Of a stretch of DNA of 64,000 nt, positions 54,881 to 64,000 are shown in pieces. A model generated the notes under the pieces. The model did not search any database. It saw nothing but the letters and a program-made list of their open reading frames with translations, and was not told where the DNA came from. Origin of the DNA: Rusavskia elegans (taxonomy: Eukaryota > Ascomycota > Lecanoromycetes > Teloschistales > Teloschistaceae). Positions within the stretch are counted from its first letter, which is position 1. Every line of letters begins with the position of its first letter. A program made the translations under genes and the position numbers. The stretch is from the NCBI GenBank assembly GCA_011316305.1, contig SAUG01000149.1, positions 1 to 64,000 of the forward strand, given 5' to 3'.

Positions 54881-55831
54881 ATGGGTTCTCAGGGAGATGC
54901 GAATTTTTTCGAGGGTGCGGGATTCGATTGGGAATCCTACATCGTCCACCGCCCGGCACCGGATGCGGATTTCTACCAGCTCATCTACGATCACCACCGT
55001 GCCAATGGAGGCGAGTTCAACCTTGCTCACGACATCGGTACCGGCCCTGGCAATATCGCCGAACAAGTCGGCAAAGCCTTCAAAAGGGTCCATGCCAGCG
55101 AGCCCAGCGCATACCATACATCCGTGGCCGAGCATCGCTTGAAAGCCATCGACCCGGACAAATTCACCACTCAACAGTGCGGAGGTGAAGACATCAGCAC
55201 CGCGGGCCACAAATCTGGCAGCGTGGATCTCATCACCGTCGCCCAATGTATCCCCCTCATGCGAGTCGACCAGGCCATCTCCGGGTTCGCCAAGCTGTTG
55301 AAACCCAACGGTACCCTGGCCATCTGGTTCTATGGCCGACCCGCGTTCGCCGATCCAAGCCAACAGCGCAGTCAATTGATAATCAACCAAATCTTGTCCA
55401 AGGCCTGGGATCGGGTCCGTCCTATGAAAGGGACTGGGTTCGAACCCGCCAAGATCATGCTCTGTGCCTTTCTCGATAATGTCGCTTTTCCAGAAAACGA
55501 CTGGAAGCAAGTCCGTCGGTTGAAATGGAATTACGATAAGCCGATGATGTTCCTGGAGGACGACGATGTGGATTTCGAAATCAAGTGGGACTCCAAAGTT
55601 CGGGAGGGGGAGTCCGAGGAGAAGGCTATCGATCGGGACTTTTGGGCGATTGACGCTGATGTTGGGTGGATGAGGGGGTTCGTTGATTATGCGTTGCCGT
55701 GGGAGAATAAGGATGAAGACAAGGCGCAATTTGATGGGTTGTTCAAGGAGCTGGAAGTTTCCATGGGAGGGAAAGAGAAGAAGCAGAAGATCACTTGGCC
55801 TGTGGCACTCTTGCTTGCGACAAAGAAGTAG
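54881..55831 (+). CDS. SAM-dependent methyltransferase, cluster gene
   Basis: A single-exon 316-aa gene; ATG at 54881 (the frame opens earlier only from a TTG). A class I methyltransferase fold is shown by HDIGTGPGNIAEQV (SAM-binding motif I, residues about 50-63), a following acidic ASEPS, the hydrophobic VDLITVAQCIPLM and FAKLLKPNGTLAIWFYG, the post-II and III strands. The start FEGAGFDWESYIVHRP and the C-terminal DFWAIDADVGWMRGFV are usual in fungal cluster members of the trans-aconitate/LaeA-like group. It would O- or C-methylate a pathway product, or less likely regulate the cluster. Same strand as the PKS. Confidence 0.85.
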   Translation: MGSQGDANFFEGAGFDWESYIVHRPAPDADFYQLIYDHHRANGGEFNLAHDIGTGPGNIAEQVGKAFKRVHASEPSAYHTSVAEHRLKAIDPDKFTTQQCGGEDISTAGHKSGSVDLITVAQCIPLMRVDQAISGFAKLLKPNGTLAIWFYGRPAFADPSQQRSQLIINQILSKAWDRVRPMKGTGFEPAKIMLCAFLDNVAFPENDWKQVRRLKWNYDKPMMFLEDDDVDFEIKWDSKVREGESEEKAIDRDFWAIDADVGWMRGFVDYALPWENKDEDKAQFDGLFKELEVSMGGKEKKQKITWPVALLLATKK

Positions 55832-56113
55832 TTAACTTTGGAGAGCTTGAGGATGTAAAAGCTTTACACGATGGAAGCAATCAGACTGCAGGAACAGGAA
55901 ATTGCCATATGAGAATGCCGAGCTGCTACACAAGTTAATCCTCAAATATCACAAAATTCCCTGTCCATTATCACTTCCTGCCATAATGGTAGAAATTCTA
56001 GGGGCATATATGGATGCTTGGGGTCAGTCTGCCTCACTGGCATTGTAATCTTGTATCATTGTACACAAAGAGCCCACAGGCTTACAAATGCATCGGGCTT
56101 GGTACCAATGCTC

Positions 56114-57068
56114 TCATAGAGTCAATTTCAGCTTCAGTTTATCCCCACTGACGATTTCTTCACGCTTCTGCATAAATTCGGTCATATCCCACGTACACGA
56201 GATATACCTTCCCCTTAACCACTCTCTCTTCTCTGATGCCAGGTAAACAATGGTATCCGCCGCGAGCTCGGGCTTGTCAGTCAATTTCGCGTGCAAGAAT
56301 TTGGGCATGGTGAGACCAAGATCCGTCGGTATTGCTCCCGGGTGCAGTGCGTACGCTACTATCCCTTGAGGGCCATACTCGAGGTTCAAATATTCCGTGT
56401 AGCGCAGCAGGGCGAGCTTGCTCATCTGGTAAGCGGAGCCGCCAGGTGCTGGCATGAAAGCACCGACACTGGACAGCATGACGATTTGCTTCTCCATCTG
56501 CCCATCTCCTCGAAGGAGCAGAGGCAAGAGTGCCCGGGTAAGCAAGTAGGTACCCCGGACATTGACAGTCCAGGTATTCCACCATTGATCTGGCTCGCTT
56601 TGGAGTGTGGGCTTGAACTCCTCAATCGTCCCGGCATTGTTTATCAAGATGTCGAGTTTTCCGCGGAAGGCGTTGGATGTCTCGAGGGCAGCCCGCTCGA
56701 TACTTTGAGGATCAGATATATCGAGCAAGATGGTCTTGATGTAGAGAATGTCCTTCCTGCCCATTGCGGCCGCGGCCTCTTTCAATGCTTGCTCGAGCGC
56801 GGATAGGTCTGAGCGAGCGGCGACGGCAATGGCCGCGACACCAGCTTTGACGAAGGAGAGGGCGGCCGCTCGGCCGACGCCCTTGGAAGCGCCGCTGAGG
56901 AAGACATGTTTTCCGGATAGATCCAATTTGTTCGGGTCAATGGCAGGGTAGGTGTCGCTCCTCAAGGTGGAGGTGAAGTTGAAGCCTAGATCGCAGCTTG
57001 GAGTTAGATGAGAACGATCAAGCGATGGACCAAGTGCTCTTACCTGCTGCTGCTGGGTTCGGAGGCAT
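56114..57068 (-). CDS. Short-chain dehydrogenase, cluster gene
   Basis: Exons 57068-57044 and 56985-56114 (58-nt intron; GTAAGA, TCTAACTCC, CTAG) give 298 aa. The tiny first exon codes MPPNPAAA, and the splice restores a family-like start (FNFTSTLRSDTYPAIDP). Landmarks: FLSGASKGVGRAAA (cofactor loop), LDILINNAG, the Ser in VMLSSVGAF, and the pair in YQMSKLALL, then YALHPGAIPTDLG. This is a classical NAD(P)-dependent SDR like others beside fungal PKS genes. It is only distantly similar to the other cluster SDR. It faces away from the FAD monooxygenase, sharing about 495 bases of promoter. Confidence 0.88.
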
Positions 57069-57563
57069 GGCTGGAGTGGAAATTCGAGGATGCTGGTCTT
57101 CCAGAAGGTCTCATCCTGGCTCCATGAGCTTGGGACTGTGTAAATGCCACACATTGCCCCACTGTCCTCTCGTGCCGCGGAGTGAGCGGCCAAGGAGCAG
57201 AGCATCGCCATGCGGTGAACAGTAAGGTGACATTCGGCCCGCGCTTCGCCCGGTTGTTCGGCTACCTACTCTACCGCTAAACGCGCAATTGGAACGCCGA
57301 GGCTACGTCATGCCCCAATCAAATCGAGTTCTCGGTGTACAACAACGGCGAGCTGGACATGGACATGATCGCGACGCTATTGGCATCGACCGATAGCCAC
57401 GAGATGTGCATCACCAGACCGCAAGCGAGAACGCCACGCACGTCAGAGACCTTGGACGTTCTGATCATGAACCCTCTTCCATCACCCAGCAAACCGTCAA
57501 TACCGCAAACCGCCAATAGACTCCAAATCTTGACCACACTCGTTGCAGCGACTGATAGCGAAA
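57069..57563. promoter_or_regulatory. Divergent promoter region, SDR and FAD monooxygenase
   Basis: A 495-base gap between outward-facing genes of the same cluster, with no open frame of interest; co-regulation through this gap is likely but no operator is identified. Confidence 0.35.
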
Positions 57564-58871
57564 ATGGGGCTCCGACAAGAATCGATCCACCCAGTTATGC
57601 CCAAATCTGAGAAGCAATTCAGTATTGCCATCGTGGGTGGGGGCCTCGCTGGCCTTTCCCTTGCTATCGGCTTGGTCCAACGTGGCATTCCAGTCCAAAT
57701 CTACGAGGGAGCGACTGAATGGACAGATGCTGGGGCAGGATTGGTCTTCGCCAAGAATTCCATGGTCGCTATGGAAAAGATCAGCCCAGACATTTACAAA
57801 GCCTTCGCCAAACGATCCTCAGGCCAGGGTTGGGAGAGCAAAAAGACCACCTATATGGACTATCGCGACGGCAGCACCGATGGTGGGCTGATCACCTCGG
57901 TTATCTGCGCCAACACCGGGCAAGAGAGTGTGCACCGGACCCTCTTTGCAAAAGATCTCGTTGCTCTCCTGCCCAGTGGGACATTTCACATGGGCAAGCG
58001 TTTGGTCGCAATCGACAATCGGCCAGATGGCGGCTACACGCTGCGTTGGGCTGACGGCCAGTCTACGGACGCGGATGTCGTGCTCGGTAGTGATGGAATC
58101 AAGTCAAAGTGCAGGCAGCTCTTACTCGGAGAAGACTCGCCTGAAGCGGTTCCCAAATTCGCCAAAGAGTTCGCATATCGGGGCATGGTTCCAATGGAAA
58201 GAGCGATTGAGGTTTTGGGGGAGGAGTTCGCGAGGAACAGTATGGTCAACATCGGATCGAATTGCCTGACGACCACCTACCCAGTCGAAAAGGGTACTCT
58301 GCTCAATCTGGTAGCATGCCGATCAATCGATACATGGGAGCATGACGAGTGGGTAGTCCCGTCAAGCCAGGAGGCGGTCCGGAAGGACTTTGCTGGATGC
58401 GGGCCTGTCATGCAGAAAGTCATATCTATGATGGACAAGCCAGCAATGTGGGCGCTGTTCGATCATCCCGAATGCTCGACGTTCTACAAGGGTAGATTCG
58501 CCCTCATGGGCGACGCTGCGCACGCTTCAACGCCGCATCAGGGGGCCGGGTGTGGCCAGGCCTTCGAGGACGCTCTCGTCATGTGTAGCCTCCTAGAAGA
58601 TGAGCATGTGGTTTCGGCGGCACATGTGGAAGATGCCCTTGAAGCGTACGATGCCGTTCGGCGACCTCGGACGCTGAAGATTGTCAATTCGAGCAGGGAG
58701 AACGGTGAAATCTGCATGATGCGCGGCGAGGATACTGGTGACGATCTTGGCAAAATCAAGGCTTCGCTTGATCAGAGATTCCATTGGATATGGCATGAAG
58801 ATCTGGATCAACAAGTCCAACAGGCGAAGTCGAAGATGCGTGAAGTCTCGGAAGCTCGACCTATCAAGTAA
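57564..58871 (+). CDS. FAD-dependent monooxygenase, salicylate hydroxylase-like
   Basis: A single-exon gene of 435 aa from the ATG at 57564; a second ATG at 57597 also fits, since family proteins often start just before the FAD loop. The three flavin motifs are all present: GxGxxG in AIVGGGLAGLSLAIGL, the DG motif in VVLGSDGIKSKCR, and the GD motif in FALMGDAAHASTPHQGAGCG. This is the group A aromatic hydroxylase fold (p-hydroxybenzoate/salicylate hydroxylase). In a cluster with a non-reducing PKS it would hydroxylate, dearomatise or decarboxylatively hydroxylate the aromatic product with NAD(P)H and O2. Same strand as the PKS, about 1 kb before it. Confidence 0.92.
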   Translation: MGLRQESIHPVMPKSEKQFSIAIVGGGLAGLSLAIGLVQRGIPVQIYEGATEWTDAGAGLVFAKNSMVAMEKISPDIYKAFAKRSSGQGWESKKTTYMDYRDGSTDGGLITSVICANTGQESVHRTLFAKDLVALLPSGTFHMGKRLVAIDNRPDGGYTLRWADGQSTDADVVLGSDGIKSKCRQLLLGEDSPEAVPKFAKEFAYRGMVPMERAIEVLGEEFARNSMVNIGSNCLTTTYPVEKGTLLNLVACRSIDTWEHDEWVVPSSQEAVRKDFAGCGPVMQKVISMMDKPAMWALFDHPECSTFYKGRFALMGDAAHASTPHQGAGCGQAFEDALVMCSLLEDEHVVSAAHVEDALEAYDAVRRPRTLKIVNSSRENGEICMMRGEDTGDDLGKIKASLDQRFHWIWHEDLDQQVQQAKSKMREVSEARPIK

Positions 58872-59907
58872 GTGACATGCGGGTTTTGACGGAAAAAGTC
58901 AATCAATAGAGATATATCAATTCCCTCATACGATTGTCTTGAGTACTTTTCCCACGCGTTGGTGGGGCACTGGGATGTCAAAATCGGTTTTACAGGTCCT
59001 CTTGGACAGGAAACCACTTGAATAGGAAAGCTTATCTCAACGCTTTGCCAAACCCTGTCAAGACGGTGTAGCCCTAAACGTTCTCTGCATCATCTGAACG
59101 AGTGACAAATTCGGGATACGACGAGGTTCGAAAGGCCCCAAACTTGGGCTCGACAACCAGCAGGTCACCGAAAGGGGTAAAAGTTGCACGGGTTCCTACG
59201 CCGAATCCTGACCAGGTACACAACTTTCAAGGGCTATGTCCCTAAGGTCTTCGTATCATCCTATTCGCTGAAATCAGTCTATCCTGTTCAGCAGACAAAC
59301 GCCAAGGGTGACTCAACACGGCTCGGCATGTATCGGTCAATATCCCTTCCGCTGCTACTGATGCGCGAGTTCCGACACCCAGGATAAGATTGTGATAGAA
59401 TGAGGCTCCTTGACCCGATTACGCTTCCGGGTGAATGTCAGTCTTGGAGGGCCGACTTGGGCCGGACCGAGCGAGGCGTTCTTTGTTACCGAAGACCCCT
59501 ATTCACCGCCAATGGAACATCCCATATGCTAGAGACACACTCATCAAGTATTGATAACCCCCTAAACTGGACCGATCTCTCGATCGTACCCCTGGCATCC
59601 TCTTAGCTCCCTGAAGATGAACGCCGGGACGCTTGTTCAGCCCCGTCATGGTTGCTCCAGGATTTTAGACCCCAACGCTGCATATGAAAATGTGGATACA
59701 AGGCATTGCATAGACTCACCGCCCGCAAGCCTGACGGGGTCCGTAAAGCATGACGTACGCCTAGGTATCGAGGATGTAACCCTGTGGTCTCATAAGACAC
59801 CATGCTTTATCCCCTCCCAACGAAATATCAAACATCCAACGGATTTCCTCTTGACAGGTTATCAGAACCACACTAGTAAAGTTATTTCTTCAGTCTAAGT
59901 CATTCTC
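58872..59907. promoter_or_regulatory. Intergenic region with the PKS promoter
   Basis: Holds the 3' end of the monooxygenase transcript and the upstream region of the PKS. Short frames on both strands are not supportable as genes. Confidence 0.4.
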
Positions 59908-62900
59908 ATGATGCCGCCCAACATGAATATCCTCTTGTTTGGTGACCAGGCAACCGACTATCACAACAACCTCCGGAACAAACTGCGTGAGAAGAACAAC
60001 CCCACATTGTCTTCCTTCCTTGATCAAGCAAATGCCGCTCTCTGCGAGGAGGTTGCTCGACAGCCACGACTTGTACGGGATACCATCCCTTCCTTTTCGA
60101 CCCTCCTAGACCTAGTGGACTGGTTCGACACGGCCAAAGCGTCCAATCCAGCAATTGAGAGTGCAATATGTACAACATGTCAGATTGCTTGTCTGATCAG
60201 GTAAGTCGAGATTGACTCCGATGAAGTATTCAGTGTTAACCCCTGGCTACAGCTACCAATACCAATCATCCAGCCAGTTCGATCCTTCCAATACCCGTAT
60301 TATAGGATCATGTACCGGACTGCTGGCAGCTGTGGCAGCAAGCTCGTCGAAGAATCAGTCACGGTTGCCAACTCTTGGGGTTCTACTGGTGAGAATCGCA
60401 TTCCGAGCCGGACTGCTTGTTGCAAGCACAGGTAATCGATTGCAACAAGGCTCTTCGGAACTGTGCTGGTCTATAGCTGTGATGGGTATGGACCGGGATC
60501 CAATGAACGAATTGCTGGGACAATTCAACTCGAACGAGGTAAGACTCTTTTATGTTTGCTTCTCCCTGCTGACATTCTCGACAAGGCCATCTCGGTAGCG
60601 AAGCAAGCCTATATCAGTGCCATCGGTATTCACTCGTTGACCATTAGTGGACCCCCTTCTACTCTGGAAAGGCTGGTCCACTCAATGCCTGCATTCGACG
60701 CCCTGAGACGAGCTCCGCTGCCTATCCACGGTCCATACCACGCCGGACATCTGTATAACCAGAACAGTATTGGAACACTTTTGCACCCCTTCCGTGAGAG
60801 TCTTGATTCATATCGATCAACTGTCCCTGTAATCTCGTCCTCTGATGGCAAACCATTCGCCTCCTCCAACGCCCTAACGCTAGTGCAGAAGGCTCTTGAA
60901 GAAATGCTAATAAAGCCTCTTCACTGGAAACTCATCACTGAATGCGTGGCATTTGAGAATGCAGCCGAGTATACGGTTCTTCCAGCAGGGCCTGCCGATG
61001 TCGGTAGGAGTATGATTTCCGCCTTGAAGAATAATAACTGTACAGCCTTTCTGGACAACTCCTTGTGGCTTTCTTCCCCTGAGAAGAGAACCTCTACCTC
61101 CGGAAAGTTTGCAGATTCCAAGATCGCTATCGTGGGAATGGCGGGAAGGTTTCCGAATGCTGCCAATCACGAGTTGTTCTGGGAGATGCTTGAGAAGGGT
61201 ACCGATACTCACCGAGTTGTCCCGGCAGATCGATTCGATCAGGCCCACGTCGATTCTACAGGCACGCGGAAGAACACAAGTTACACGCCGTACGGCTGTT
61301 TCCTCGACGAGCCAGGGCTATTCGACCCTCGTTTCTTCAAAATGTCTCCACGGGAGGCCACTCAAACCGATCCAATGCACAGGCTCGCCATCCTCACGGC
61401 CTATGAAGCACTTGAGATGTCCGGTTACGTGCCGAACCGGACAGCTTCAACTAGGCTCCATCGGATTGGAACTTTTTACGGGCAAACGAGCGATGATTGG
61501 AGAGAAATTCAAGAAGGGCAGGATATCGATACTTACTTTATCCCTGGCGGTGTGCGTGCTTTTGCTCCCGGAAGAATCAACTACTTTTTCAAGTTCAGTG
61601 GTCCCAGTTTCAGTGTCGATACCGCATGCTCTTCGAGCTTTGCAGCACTCCAGCTGGCTGTGACTTCGTTGCGAGCACGGGATTGCGACACAGCAGTAAC
61701 TGGCGGGATGAATATCCTCACAAACCCGGATATCTTCAGCGGTCTGAGTAAGGGGCAGTTCCTTTCCAAAACGGGCAACTGCCAGACCTTTGACAATAAT
61801 GCCGATGGATACTGCCGTGGCGAGGGGGTTGCGACTGTTATCCTGAAGAGACTCGAGGACGCGAAAGCTGACAAGGATAATATTCTCGGCGTTATTTTGG
61901 AATCTGCCACCAATCACTCTGCGGATGCCGTTTCCATCACTCATCCACATGCGCCGACGCAGGAGTATTTGTACAAAGAGCTCTTGAATCGATCTGGGCT
62001 TGACGCCAACGATGTGAGCTATGTGGAGATGCATGGCACAGGTACTCAGGCCGGCGACAAAACAGAGATGGAGTCGGTTACCAACATCTTTGCCTCCCGC
62101 AACCGTCAACGACGATCTGATCAACCGCTTTATCTAGGAGCCGTCAAAGCAAACATCGGCCACGGGGAAGCGGCATCAGGGATCTGTTCACTCATCAAGG
62201 TCCTGCTGATGATGGAGAAGAATGCTATACCTCCGAATTGCGGCATCAAAGGTGTCATGAACCAGAATTTCCCCACAGATCTTCAGGCCCGCAACGTTCA
62301 CATACCCCTGCGGACCACCCACTGGCCCCGCCCAATCGATCAGGTTCGGCGAGTATTTGTCAGTAATTTCAGCGCTGCAGGAGGCAATACAGGCTTGTTG
62401 ATGGAAGAAGCCCATCTACCCGCAATCCTAGACAGCCACGATCCAAGGTCAACACATATCATCACAGTGTCTGGCAAGTCGAAATCGTCGTTGAGGAAGA
62501 ATCTTTCGCAACTTGTCGAATTCATCGCCAAAAATCCGAGGTGTTCCTTGTCAAGCCTGTCGTATACTACCACGGCTCGTCGCATCCACTACAATTACCG
62601 TGTCGCTGTGACCGAATCGAGCCTTGCAAAAGTGAAGGACTCTTTATTCGCCGCCCAAGACAAGGACATCTATCCCATCTCACCAGCGGTGCCTGATGTT
62701 GCCTTTGTTTTTACAGGCCAAGGCGCTCATTACGCCGGACTGGGCAACCAGCTCTTCCAAAAATTTTCCCAGTTCAGGTCGGATATCCTCGAATTTGAGG
62801 CGATTGCCCAATCACAGGGGTTTCAGTCTTTCATGACCTTGGTCGAAGACACGAAGGTAGACGTCGCTGGTCTGTCTCCAGTGGTTGTACAACTTGGGTC

Positions 62901-64000
62901 GGTCTGCGTCCAGATGGCTTTAGCACGCTTATGGATCTCATGGGGCATCGTACCAGCCGTTGTGCTTGGGCATAGCCTTGGTGAATATGCCGCGCTCAAT
63001 GTGGCAGGCGTGCTCTCGGCCAGCGATACCATCCACCTAGTCGGGAAGAGAGCCTATGAGCTTGAGCGGAGATGCACGCCCAATACTCACGCAATGTTAG
63101 CAGTTGCTGCCTCCGTAAGCTCGATCGAAGCCTGCATGCCAGACTCTCCGCTCGAGATAGCCTGCATCAACAGTTCCAGCCAGACAGTCCTTGGGGGATC
63201 GAAGGAGCAGGTTGACCAGGCCTCACAGCAATTGTCCAGCCACGGCATCAGAAGTGACAAACTACCCATCCCATACGCATTCCATATCTCGCAGGTGGAC
63301 CCGGTGCTCGACATGTACGAAAAGATTGCGAGCGGCGTAACTTTCAGCGCTCCTTCGATACCAGTCATCTCACCGCTCTTGAGCATGGTGGTTCGCAGCG
63401 CAGGCTCGTTCGGACCAGCATACGTCAGACGCCATGCTAGAGAGACGGTCAACTTTCCAAATGGGCTTGATGCTGGATTCCAAGATGGTGTCCTGTCTGA
63501 AAAGACTGTTTGGGTGGAAGTGGGTCCTCACCCGGTCTGTTCAGGTATGGTTAAGAAGATGTTGGGTCCTACCACCTCGGCAGTACCGTCTCTGCGTCGG
63601 GATGCGGATACCTGGACGGTCTTGAGCACTAGTCTGGCTTCACTGTACACCAGTGGCCTAGAAATTGACTGGAATGAATACCACCGAGATTTCAACGCGG
63701 CGCAGCAGCTCTTGCGTCTACCCACATACGGCTTTGATCTGAAGAACTACTGGATCTATTACACGGGCAACTGGACTTTAACAAAAGGAGACCCTACAGC
63801 GGTTGCTGAGCTTGCGAAACCGGTCCCAAAACTTTCCACCACCTCTGTTCAAAATGTCATTGAAGAAGACTTTCAAGAGTTGACGGGCACGGTAACGATC
63901 GAGTCCAAGGTCGCGGACCCGACACTCCGGAAAGCGTTCGAGGGCCATCAAGTGAACAACAATGCACTCTGCCCCTCCTCTCTCTACGCAGATATGGCTT
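59908..64000 (+). CDS. Non-reducing polyketide synthase (SAT-KS-MAT-PT...), cut by window end
   Basis: Exons 59908-60200, 60253-60538 and 60586 to beyond 64000 (introns 52 and 47 nt, phases kept) give the first 1331 residues. The starter-unit transacylase (SAT) has GSCTG with Cys118 and GPYHAGHLY. The ketosynthase starts at KIAIVGMAGRFPN and has DTACSSS with Cys541, His676 (EMHGTGTQAGD) and His719 (KANIGHGEAASG). The malonyl transferase has GHSLGEYAAL with Ser990. The product-template domain has just begun (FEGHQVNNNALCPSSLYADM, His1314) when the window ends. There is no reducing domain between MAT and PT, so this is a non-reducing enzyme making an aromatic polyketide. ACP and release domain, and thus the product, cannot be seen. 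Confidence 0.96.

Noticed and set aside
54863..55729. A 288-codon minus-strand open frame
   Set aside because: Antisense shadow of the methyltransferase gene.
61447..62124. A 225-codon minus-strand open frame
   Set aside because: Antisense to the PKS ketosynthase domain, which is intact on the plus strand.
13628..64000. Haloperoxidase or P450 as part of the PKS pathway
   Set aside because: They lie more than 30 kb away with many unrelated genes between, so nothing in the sequence links them to the cluster.
1..64000. CRISPR arrays, rRNA genes and bacterial-type operons
   Set aside because: No regularly spaced repeats with spacers and no rRNA sequence were seen; the gene structure with introns is fungal, so these are not expected.

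Overview
This is the end of a chromosome from a filamentous ascomycete (Pezizomycotina). It opens with eleven copies of the TTAGGG-type telomere repeat (read as ACCCTA on this strand). About 5.3 kb of very AT-rich, TpA-rich DNA follows, which is a Ty3/gypsy retrotransposon destroyed by RIP-type mutation. Genes have short introns (about 45-126 nt; GT...RCTRAC-like branch...AG). The content is typical of the group: a non-reducing polyketide synthase (PKS), an ENA-type ATPase, CON-6, fungal rhodopsin-like membrane proteins, MYND-finger proteins and many small secreted proteins. The order or species cannot be fixed from the sequence alone.

Layout. 1-5.4 kb: telomere, RIP-mutated retroelement and a 40-bp minisatellite. 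5.4-11.2 kb: 3' relic of an MFS transporter, a seven-helix rhodopsin-family protein and a three-exon small secreted protein. 13.6-15.3 kb: a vanadium chloroperoxidase with a complete active site. 16-30 kb: an accessory block of predicted secreted or lineage-specific genes (some paired, some broken) plus a BM3-like P450 heme-domain gene. 30.9-38 kb: an ENA-type cation ATPase, an allantoate-permease-type MFS transporter, and a short-chain dehydrogenase (SDR) divergent from that transporter. 40.5-47.5 kb: a small conserved protein, CON-6, another secreted protein, a MYND-finger gene with frame conflicts and degraded coding fragments. 48.3-50.2 kb: a protein joining a caspase-like domain to a retropepsin-like domain. 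50.6-51.0 kb: a TIR element nested inside another inverted-repeat element. 52.5-64 kb: a biosynthetic cluster (SDR, methyltransferase, SDR, FAD monooxygenase, non-reducing PKS) that runs off the right edge inside the PKS product-template domain.

How genes fit together. The right-hand cluster is the clearest pathway: the PKS would make an aromatic polyketide, and the FAD monooxygenase, two SDRs and methyltransferase would tailor it. Its genes lie in divergent pairs that share intergenic regions. Several secreted proteins, although scattered, seem to share one module (a helix followed by two strands); the clearest case is a pair at 24 and 26.5 kb with an intron at the same place and phase. Intron-containing genes were assembled by eye from splice signals, reading frame and family resemblance. 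Exon limits are therefore predictions, and each entry lists them.
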